From NCBI RefSeq assembly GCF_045679555.1, contig NC_092090.1:31583288-31647287 (forward strand): a DNA stretch of 64,000 bases. The letters run 5' to 3'. Below, one piece after another: positions 14,701 to 26,700 of the stretch. Source of the DNA: Salvelinus alpinus. Taxonomy: Eukaryota; Chordata; Actinopteri; Salmoniformes; Salmonidae. A model generated the notes under the pieces. It did not search any database and was not told the DNA's origin. It was given only the letters and a program-made list of their open reading frames with translations. How positions within the stretch are numbered: position 1 is the first letter of the stretch; each line of letters opens with the position of its first letter. The translations under genes and the position numbers were made by a program.

Positions 14701-17700
14701 CCAACGACTTCAACCACAACAACTGCAGAGGTAATTACACCTACCACAGGTGGAACAACAACAGTTGAAGGAGCCACAACAGAGACCATTCCATCTACAT
14801 CCACAGTGCCCCCTAAAGGAGTCACCACTGGCCCAACAACCAGTTCCACCACCGTAAGTGTTGAAACCTCTACCTCAACACCACAGCCCACATCAACAGG
14901 TGAAGAAACAACAGGGCCAGTTGGCATTACTTCCAATCCCACGACTTCAACCACAACAACTGCAGAGGTAATTACACCTACCACAGGTGGAACTACAACA
15001 GTTGAAGAAACCACAACGGAGACCATTCCATCTACATCCACAGTGCCCCCTAAAGGAGTCACCACTGGCCCAACAACCACTTCCACCACCGTAAGTGTTG
15101 AAACCTCTACCTCAACACCACAGCCCACATCAACAGGTGAAGAAACAACAGGGCCAGTTGGCATTACTTCCATTCCCACGACTTCAACCACAACAACAGC
15201 AGAGGTAATTACACCTACCACAGGTTTAACTACAACAGTTGAAGAAACCACAACGGAGACCATTCCATCTACATCCACAGTGCCCCCTAAAGGAGTCACC
15301 ACTGGCCCAACAACCAGTTCCACCACCGTAAGTGTTGAAACCTCTAGCTCAACACCACAGCCCACATCAACAGGTGAAGAAACAACAGGGCCAGTTGGCA
15401 TTACTTCCAATCCCACGACTTCAACCACAACAACTGCAGAGGTAATTACACCTACCACAGGTGGAACTACAACAGTTGAAGGATCCACAACAGAGACCAT
15501 TCCATCTACATCCACAGTGCCCCCTAAAGGAGTCACCACTGGCACAACAACCACTTCCACCACCGTAAGTGTTGAAACCTCTACCTCAACACCACAGCCC
15601 ACATCAACAGGTGAAGAAACAACAGGGCCAGTTGGCATTACTTCCATTCCCACGACTTCAACCACAACAACTGCAGAGGTAATTACACCTACCACAGGTG
15701 GAACTACAACAGTTGAAGAAATCACAACGGAGTCCATTCCATCTACATCCACAGTGCCACCTAAAGGAGTCACCACTGGCCCAACAACCACTTCCACCAC
15801 CGTAAGTGTTGAAACCTCTACCTCAACACCACAGCCCACATCAACAGTTGAAGAAACAACAGGGCCAGTTGGCATTACTTCCAATCCCACGACTTCAACC
15901 ACAACAACTGCAGAGGTAATTACACCTACCACAGGTGGAACTACAACAGTTGAAGAAACCACAACGGAGACCATTCCATCTACATCCACAGTGCCCCCTA
16001 AAGGAGTCACCACTGGCCCAACAACCACTTCCACCACCGTAAGTGTTGAAACCTCTACCTCAACACCACAGCCCACATCAACAGGTGAAGAAACAACAGG
16101 GCCAGTTGGCATTACTTCCATTCCCACGACTTCAACCACAACAACAGCAGAGGTAATTACACCTACCACAGGTTTAACTACAACAGTTGAAGAAACCACA
16201 ACGGAGACCATTCCATCTACATCCACAGTGCCCCCTAAAGGAGTCACCACTGGCCCAACAACCAGTTCCACCAGCGTAAGTGTTGAAACCTCTACCTCAA
16301 CACCACAGCCCACATCAACAGGTGAAGAAACAACAGGGCCAGTTGGCATTACTTCCAATCCCACGACTTCAACCACAACAACAGCAGAGGTAATTACACC
16401 TACCACAGGTGGAACTACAACAGTTGAAGAAACCACAACGGAGACCATTCCATCTACATCCACAGTGCCACCTAAAGAAGTCACCACTGGCCCAACAACC
16501 ACTTCCACCACCGTAAGTGTTGAAACCTCTAGCTCATCTCCACCTCCCACATCAACAGGTGAAGAAACAACAGGGCCAGTTGGCATTACTTCCATTCCCA
16601 CGACTTCAACCACAACAACAGCAGAGGTAATTACACCTACCACAGGTGGAACTACAACAGTTGAAGAAACCACAACAGAGACCATTCCATCTACATCCAC
16701 AGTGCCACCTAAAGAAGTCACCACTGGCCCAACAACCACTTCCACCACCGTAAGTGTTGAAACCTCTACCTCAACACCACAGCCCACATCAACAGGTGAA
16801 GAAACAACAGGGCCAGTTGGCATTACATCCAATCCCACAACTTCAACCACAACAACTGCAGAGGTAATTACACCTACCACAGGTGGAACAACAACAGTTG
16901 AAGGATCCACAACAGAGACCATTCCATCTACATCCACAGTGCCCCCTAAAGGAGTCACCACTGGCCCAACAACCAGTTCCACCACCGTAAGTGTTGAAAC
17001 CTCTACCTCAACACCACAGCCCACATCAACAGGTGAAGAAACAACAGGGCCAGTTGGCATTACTTCCAATCCCACGACTTCAACCACAACAACTGCAGAG
17101 GTAATTACACCTACCACAGGTGGAACTACAACAGTTGAAGAAACCACAACGGAGACCATTCCATCTACATCCACAGTGCCCCCTAAAGGAGTCACCACTG
17201 GCCCAACAACCACTTCCACCACCGTAAGTGTTGAAACCTCTACCTCAACACCACAGCCCACATCAACAGGTGAAGAAACAACAGGGCCAGTTGGCATTAC
17301 TTCCATTCCCACGACTTCAACCACAACAACAGCAGAGGTAATTACACCTACCACAGGTTTAACTACAACAGTTGAAGAAACCACAACGGAGACCATTCCA
17401 TCTACATCCACAGTGCCCCCTAAAGGAGTCACCACTGGCCCAACAACCAGTTCCACCACCGTAAGTGTTGAAACCTCTAGCTCAACACCACAGCCCACAT
17501 CAACAGGTGAAGAAACAACAGGGCCAGTTGGCATTACTTCCAATCCCACGACTTCAACCACAACAACTGCAGAGGTAATTACACCTACCACAGGTGGAAC
17601 TACAACAGTTGAAGAAACCACAACGGAGACCATTCCATCTACATCCACAGTGCCACCTAAAGAAGTCACCACTGGCCCAACAACCACTTCCACCACCGTA

Positions 17701-20700
17701 AGTGTTGAAACCTCTACCTCAACACCACAGCCCACATCAACAGGTGAAGAAACAACAGGGCCAGTTGGCATTACTTCCAATCCAACGACTTCAACCACAA
17801 CAACTGCAGAGGTAATTACACCTACCACAGGTGGAACAACAACAGTTGAAGGATCCACAACAGAGACCATTCCATCTACATCCACAGTGCCCCCTAAAGG
17901 AGTCACCACTGGCACAACAACCAGTTCCACCACCGTAAGTGTTGAAACCTCTACCTCAACACCACAGCCCACATCAACAGGTGAAGAAACAACAGGGCCA
18001 GTTGGCATTACTTCCAATCCCACGACTTCAACCACAACAACTGCAGAGGTAATTACACCTACCACAGGTGGAACTACAACAGTTGAAGAAACCACAACGG
18101 AGACCATTCCATCTACATCCACAGTGCCCCCTAAAGGAGTCACCACTGGCCCAACAACCACTTCCACCACCGTAAGTGTTGAAACCTCTACCTCAACACC
18201 ACAGCCCACATCAACAGGTGAAGAAACAACAGGGCCAGTTGGCATTACTTCCATTCCCACGACTTCAACCACAACAACAGCAGAGGTAATTACACCTACC
18301 ACAGGTTTAACTACAACAGTTGAAGAAACCACAACGGAGACCATTCCATCTACATCCACAGTGCCCCCTAAAGGAGTCACCACTGGCCCAACAACCAGTT
18401 CCACCACCGTAAGTGTTGAAACCTCTAGCTCAACACCACAGCCCACATCAACAGGTGAAGAAACAACAGGGCCAGTTGGCATTACTTCCAATCCCACGAC
18501 TTCAACCACAACAACTGCAGAGGTAATTACACCTACCACAGGTGGAACTACAACAGTTGAAGGATCCACAACAGAGACCATTCCATCTACATCCACAGTG
18601 CCCCCTAAAGGAGTCACCACTGGCACAACAACCACTTCCACCACCGTAAGTGTTGAAACCTCTACCTCAACACCACAGCCCACATCAACAGGTGAAGAAA
18701 CAACAGGGCCAGTTGGCATTACTTCCAATCCCACGACTTCAACCACAACAACTGCAGAGGTAATTACACCTACCACAGGTGGAACTACAACAGTTGAAGA
18801 AACCACAACGGAGACCATTCCATCTACATCCACAGTGCCCCCTAAAGAAGTCACCACTGGCCCAACAACCACTTCCACCACCGTAAGTGTTGAAACCTCT
18901 ACCTCAACACCACAGCCCACATCAACAGGTGAAGAAACAACAGGGCCAGTTGGCATTACTTCCATTCCCACGACTTCAACCACAACAACAGCAGAGGTAA
19001 TTACACCTACCACAGGTTTAACTACAACAGTTGAAGAAACCACAACGGAGACCATTCCATCTACATCCACAGTGCCCCCTAAAGGAGTCACCACTGGCCC
19101 AACAACCAGTTCCACCAGCGTAAGTGTTGAAACCTCTACCTCAACACCACAGCCCACATCAACAGGTGAAGAAACAACAGGGCCAGTTGGCATTACTTCC
19201 AATCCCACGACTTCAACCACAACAACAGCAGAGGTAATTACACCTACCACAGGTGGAACTACAACAGTTGAAGAAACCACAACGGAGACCATTCCATCTA
19301 CATCCACAGTGCCACCTAAAGAAGTCACCACTGGCCCAACAACCACTTCCACCACCGTAAGTGTTGAAACCTCTAGCTCATCTCCACCTCCCACATCAAC
19401 AGGTGAAGAAACAACAGGGCCAGTTGGCATTACTTCCATTCCCACGACTTCAACCACAACAACAGCAGAGGTAATTACACCTACCACAGGTGGAACTACA
19501 ACAGTTGAAGAAACCACAACAGAGACCATTCCATCTACATCCACAGTGCCACCTAAAGAAGTCACCACTGGCCCAACAACCACTTCCACCACCGTAAGTG
19601 TTGAAACCTCTACCTCAACACCACAGCCCACATCAACAGGTGAAGAAACAACAGGGCCAGTTGGCATTACATCCAATCCCACAACTTCAACCACAACAAC
19701 TGCAGAGGTAATTACACCTACCACAGGTGGAACAACAACAGTTGAAGGATCCACAACAGAGACCATTCCATCTACATCCACAGTGCCCCCTAAAGGAGTC
19801 ACCACTGGCCCAACAACCAGTTCCACCACCGTAAGTGTTGAAACCTCTACCTCAACACCACAGCCCACATCAACAGGTGAAGAAACAACAGGGCCAGTTG
19901 GCATTACTTCCAATCCCACGACTTCAACCACAACAACTGCAGAGGTAATTACACCTACCACAGGTGGAACTACAACAGTTGAAGAAACCACAACGGAGAC
20001 CATTCCATCTACATCCACAGTGCCCCCTAAAGGAGTCACCACTGGCCCAACAACCACTTCCACCACCGTAAGTGTTGAAACCTCTACCTCAACACCACAG
20101 CCCACATCAACAGGTGAAGAAACAACAGGGCCAGTTGGCATTACTTCCATTCCCACGACTTCAACCACAACAACAGCAGAGGTAATTACACCTACCACAG
20201 GTTTAACTACAACAGTTGAAGAAACCACAACGGAGACCATTCCATCTACATCCACAGTGCCCCCTAAAGGAGTCACCACTGGCCCAACAACCAGTTCCAC
20301 CACCGTAAGTGTTGAAACCTCTAGCTCAACACCACAGCCCACATCAACAGGTGAAGAAACAACAGGGCCAGTTGGCATTACTTCCAATCCCACGACTTCA
20401 ACCACAACAACTGCAGAGGTAATTACACCTACCACAGGTGGAACTACAACAGTTGAAGAAACCACAACGGAGACCATTCCATCTACATCCACAGTGCCAC
20501 CTAAAGAAGTCACCACTGGCCCAACAACCACTTCCACCACCGTAAGTGTTGAAACCTCTACCTCAACACCACAGCCCACATCAACAGGTGAAGAAACAAC
20601 AGGGCCAGTTGGCATTACTTCCAATCCAACGACTTCAACCACAACAACTGCAGAGGTAATTACACCTACCACAGGTGGAACAACAACAGTTGAAGGATCC

Positions 20701-23700
20701 ACAACAGAGACCATTCCATCTACATCCACAGTGCCCCCTAAAGGAGTCACCACTGGCCCAACAACCACTTCCACCACCGTAAGTGTTGAAACCTCTACCT
20801 CAACACCACAGCCCACATCAACAGGTGAAGAAACAACAGGGCCAGTTGGCATTACTTCCATTCCCACGACTTCAACCACAACAACTGCAGAGGTAATTAC
20901 ACCTACCACAGGTGGAACTACAACAGTTGAAGAAATCACAACGGAGTCCATTCCATCTACATCCACAGTGCCACCTAAAGGAGTCACCACTGGCCCAACA
21001 ACCACTTCCACCACCGTAAGTGTTGAAACCTCTACCTCAACACCACAGCCCACATCAACAGGTGAAGAAACAACAGGGCCAGTTGGCATTACTTCCAATC
21101 CCACGACTTCAACCACAACAACTGCAGAGGTAATTACACCTACCACAGGTGGAACTACAACAGTTGAAGAAACCACAACGGAGACCATTCCATCTACATC
21201 CACAGTGCCCCCTAAAGGAGTCACCACTGGCCCAACAACCACTTCCACCACCGTAAGTGTTGAAACCTCTACCTCAACACCACAGCCCACATCAACAGGT
21301 GAAGAAACAACAGGGCCAGTTGGCATTACTTCCATTCCCACGACTTCAACCACAACAACAGCAGAGGTAATTACACCTACCACAGGTTTAACTACAACAG
21401 TTGAAGAAACCACAACGGAGACCATTCCATCTACATCCACAGTGCCCCCTAAAGGAGTCACCACTGGCCCAACAACCAGTTCCACCACCGTAAGTGTTGA
21501 AACCTCTAGCTCAACACCACAGCCCACATCAACAGGTGAAGAAACAACAGGGCCAGTTGGCATTACTTCCAATCCCACGACTTCAACCACAACAACTGCA
21601 GAGGTAATTACACCTACCACAGGTGGAACTACAACAGTTGAAGAAACCACAACGGAGACCATTCCATCTACATCCACAGTGCCACCTAAAGAAGTCACCA
21701 CTGGCCCAACAACCACTTCCACCACCGTAAGTGTTGAAACCTCTACCTCAACACCACAGCCCACATCAACAGGTGAAGAAACAACAGGGCCAGTTGGCAT
21801 TACTTCCAATCCAACGACTTCAACCACAACAACTGCAGAGGTAATTACACCTACCACAGGTGGAACAACAACAGTTGAAGGATCCACAACAGAGACCATT
21901 CCATCTACATCCACAGTGCCCCCTAAAGGAGTCACCACTGGCCCAACAACCACTTCCACCACCGTAAGTGTTGAAACCTCTACCTCAACACCACAGCCCA
22001 CATCAACAGGTGAAGAAACAACAGGGCCAGTTGGCATTACTTCCATTCCCACGACTTCAACCACAACAACAGCAGAGGTAATTACACCTACCACAGGTGG
22101 AACTACAACAGTTGAAGAAACCACAACGGAGACAATTCCATCTACATCCACAGTGCCACCTAAAGGAGTCACCACTGGCCCAACAACCACTTCCACCACC
22201 GTAAGTGTTGAAACCTCTACCTCAACACCACAGCCCACATCAACAGGTGAAGAAACAACAGGGCCAGTTGGCATTACTTCCAATCCCACAACTTCAACCA
22301 CAACAACTGCAGAGGTAATTACACCTACCACAGGTGGAACTACAACAGTTGAAGAAACCACAACTGAGACAAGTCCATCTACATCCACAAAGCCACCAAA
22401 AGAAGTCACCACCGGCCCAACTACATCGTCTACAACTTATATAATTGTAACTTCAAGTTCAACATCACAGCCTTCAGCAACAAGTACAGAAACAACAGAG
22501 CCAGTTGTCATCACAGGCCCATTAGCAACAACAAGAACTCCTTCAGCATCGCCACAAGTGATTATTACACCAACATCACAAGCAGTCACCACCAGCCAGT
22601 GCATTTGCAATGTTAATGGGACACAGTATCTACCAGGTAACATGGTATAAATGTCATTCAGACAATCAAAATAACTTACATTTCACTAATCTTTCAATTA
22701 ACTTTCATTTGCAAAATGAAATGTTCTAACACTTGCCTTTCTCAACAATCAGGGAACCTAGTGTATAATGTGACCGATGCTTCAGGGTGGTGCTTCACGG
22801 CCTACTGCAAAGCAACGTGCCAAGTTGAAGTGGAATCAAATCCATGTCCTTCCTCTACACCACCCACTGTTTCTCCCACAACGTCCGAAGAGACCATGAC
22901 CACACCACCAACAACTCAATCCTCCCCAGACTGCACTAGCGTTCAGCCACCAAGAAAGGTATTTTTAATATGGTTTTTAATAATAAAATGGGTGAATGGG
23001 TATATTTGTCTTTGTGGTATAATGCTTGTATGTTCAACTCTGTGTGTGCATGTTTGAGTAATTGCTTTCCCTTATCAAATCAATGGCAGAATGGAGAATC
23101 TTGGCAGCTGAATAGCTGTACCACAGCAATTTGCCAGGACAGCATTGTTGTCCAGCTACCAGTAAAATGCAAGCCAGTGGAGCCACTACAGTGTGAGAAT
23201 GGCCGTCCACCTGTCAAGGTCTATGATTCAACTGGATGCTGCTTTACATATGACTGTGAATGTAAGTGACAACATACAACCCAACAATCTGAATGAAAAT
23301 AAGACATTATTGCTCATTAGTTTTCAGTGTCCTCTGTCAATAGCTTTGATTATTATCAACTCATATTTTAACATGTTGCAGGTGTATGCAGTGGATGGGG
23401 TGGATCTCACTACATGACATTTGATGGAGTATATTACAATTTCCAGGAGAACTGCTCCTACACCTTAGTGAAAGAAATCAACTTCAAATACAACCTAACC
23501 ATTATTGTTGATAACCACTACTGTGGAAACGCTGACAGTGGATTCTGTCCTCAGTCCCTTATCATTCACTACAAATCCTATGAAGTGATTCTAACCCAGC
23601 AGAGATCTGGTGAAACAACAGAAAACGTGGTAACTATTTAAAAAATATCATTCTGATTGCTTTTTATTAATATCCATAATTGTTTAATGATGCTGCTGCG

Positions 23701-26700
23701 TTATCATGCTTTATTTAAATCCCATAACTTTAAATGAAAACCAATTCTAGGGTTAACATTGTCATGTTACTACTTTCAAGATAACACATGACTCAACCAT
23801 CTAAATGTGTATTAATTTCTACACAAATGCAGGTATATGTCAACAGTAAACGGATCTACCCAGCTTACAGAATGGGTGACATTGCTCTAACAAGTACTGG
23901 TGTGGAGGTCGTGCTGGAGATCACTGATCTTAAGGTTCAGGTGTCTTACAAGGGGTCATCATTTAGCATCAACCTTCCTTACTCCCTCTTCCAAGGCATC
24001 ACAGAGGGCCAGTGTGGTGAGTATTATTAGAGGGTCAATAAACATTTCACAGTTTCAAACTTTCAGTAGATGCTCCTCTCTAGACCACCCTATAGAAATT
24101 GCTTGCGACAACTATGACTTGTCCTTGCTAACTAGGTTTTACCCTACTTAATATCCATATTTTTCAAGGTACCTGTGATAATTCCAAGAAGAATGACTGC
24201 CAGTCACCTAATGGTCAGATACAGAGCTGCTCAGTCGCAGCTAGCCAGTGGCTGATTCCAAACCAGGACTGTCCAACTCCTCCAACAGCACCACCCACTA
24301 CCAACACGGCAACCCCAAGCACATCCCCTACCCCCTGCAAGACAGTCATTTGTGAAATCATGAACAGCAAGTAAGGAACATATCAAACTAAGTTTGAAAA
24401 AGGGAACAAGAACACAATAAGAATTCACTTCGTAATTGTAATGTACATTTTCTGTCATGTTCATTTTCTTGTATTTGCACCTGTTTTTTATCATAATACA
24501 GGTACGGTTCCATTGGCATTTCTAGTTAAAGGTTGCGCTCCATGCATCTCTTTAAATCACTCTCTATGTTATTTTATTTCAAAGGGTCTTTGAGGAATGC
24601 CATAAAGCGGTTTCTCCTGATGCCTTCATTCAGGCCTGTAGATCAGATGTCTGCAACAATGCTAATTCTAGCTGCTCTAGTCTGGAGGCGTATGCATCTG
24701 AATGTGCAAATAAAGGGATCTGCATTGAATGGAGGAAGTCCACCGATGGAGAATGTGGTGAGCTATGAATCCAAGCATAGTAGTCATGCCACAAATTCAT
24801 AGGAAGCTACTTTTGTCATAGGCAGCTACGTAAAACATTGTTTTTGCTGGTGTTTAGCATAACTGTGACCTGTTTCTGTCCTGCAGAGCATACATGCCCA
24901 GCCACTAAGGTGTACATGCCATGTGGTCCAGCAGTTGAACCAACATGTAATACCAGGTAAGCTTCAGTCTGATTGGATGTCATATAAATTTCATTCATAT
25001 GAGCCTTCTTTTAAATAAACGATCTCCTGCATAATCCCAAACCTCTTTTGTATGCAGATATAATGTGAAGTATTTGAACAATCAAACCCAAATGACCAAT
25101 AAGACAAAGGAGGGTTGCTTCTGTCCATCTAAAACCGTCTTGTTCAGCACCTACTCTGATACTTGTGTGGTCTCCTGTGGTAAGAATGGGTTATGGGTCA
25201 TTTTGCAGGTACCTATTAATATAAAAATGAGACTTTTGTGTACTTTGAAACCTTAAATTAATCATAAATAATGGTTTGCAGGCTTTATTTGGAATGGAAT
25301 GGTTAACAAAATGTGTTGATGTGTGAAGAATTTGACACCAACCATGTGAGACAAAACTTCTATTTATTTTTCAGGCTGTACCGGACCTGATGGCAACCCC
25401 AAAATGGTAAGAATTTCCTCCATCTAAATATTCTCCAGATATTCATTCTCACATAGACATATCATGAGATGCATTTCACGTGAGTCAGGGAAACTTACCT
25501 ACTTGGATGGATACTTTTCATTGACATAGTATAGGTCTTGGCCTCTTTATTCATTCCAATGAACTGACCAGAAGAAAACTTTTAATCTCTGAATAACTAC
25601 CTCCAACCCATTTCTTCTCACCTAATGATGGTTCATATTAACTGCCATGGTTAAATCCAGTTCACTGCAGAACAAAAACAGTTGAGTTACTCTTTTCTGT
25701 GTCTGTATTGACCTGACATTACCCTGTTTTTTTCTTAAGCCTGGTGATACATGGGAGAGTGGTTGCCAGCAGTGCACATGTGACATGGACTCCATGATTG
25801 TCCAGTGCCAGCCTATCACTTGCCCCACACCAGCCATACCCATCTGCAATGAGACTGGATACAGATTGGTGAACAAGACAGAAGGCTGCTGCCAGAAATA
25901 TACATGTGGTGAGTGATGGAGCAGACCCTTCAAGTAAATCATTAGAAAGCCAACTCTTATTTATACAGTACTAGACCAAGATTATCTGAAGTGTTCTGTA
26001 GGGTCATAGGGGTTATTTGACCCTCTATCGGCTTGTCTTTTAATCACTTCTCATTGGTTACCTCTGTAACAGAGTGTGATGCACTGCTTTGCCCCAAAGT
26101 CATGATGGACTGCCAGCCAGGGTGGGAGGCAATTATAAGCACGTCCATCTCAAGCTGCTGTCCAGAGTATACCTGTGGTAAGTCCCCTTGGTTTACTTCA
26201 TCAGCGGTTTAGTTAGTTCATTGACTTTGTAATTCCCATGTATCACTGGTTGCATTTGTATTAACTCTGACATGAGTCACTGGTATCACTGACTGATTCC
26301 TTCTCAATGTGTGTCTGTTCAGTTCCTAAGAGTGTATGTGTCTACAATAACATTGAGTACCAGGTAAGAATAAGTCATTTCAAATAAATTAAATTAAACA
26401 AGCTTCTGAAAGATACACCCAGAAATAGCTTAAGATAAGCTGTATTGTGTTTGCTGCCCTCATAATTGGTCACATTCTACTATAGAACTGCTCCCTTTGC
26501 ACTCTGGCCCTCTTCCATTCAAACAGTCTGTTATAGTGGATGATAACTTTTGTCTCTCTCTTTCACTCCAGCCTGGTGCTGAAGTTCCTAAAGGAACTTG
26601 TGAGAATTGTACCTGCAGCTCGATCATGGATCCTAGCACCAAGCTCAACAACATTGTGTGCACAAATATCTCCTGCGACACTACATGTTCACAGGTAGTC

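Noticed and set aside
7494..22412. Antisense protein of about 4,970 residues on the minus strand
   Set aside because: It is the reverse of the coding mucin repeat, kept open only because the unit length is a multiple of three. It has no domain, no start context and no introns. Not called as a gene.
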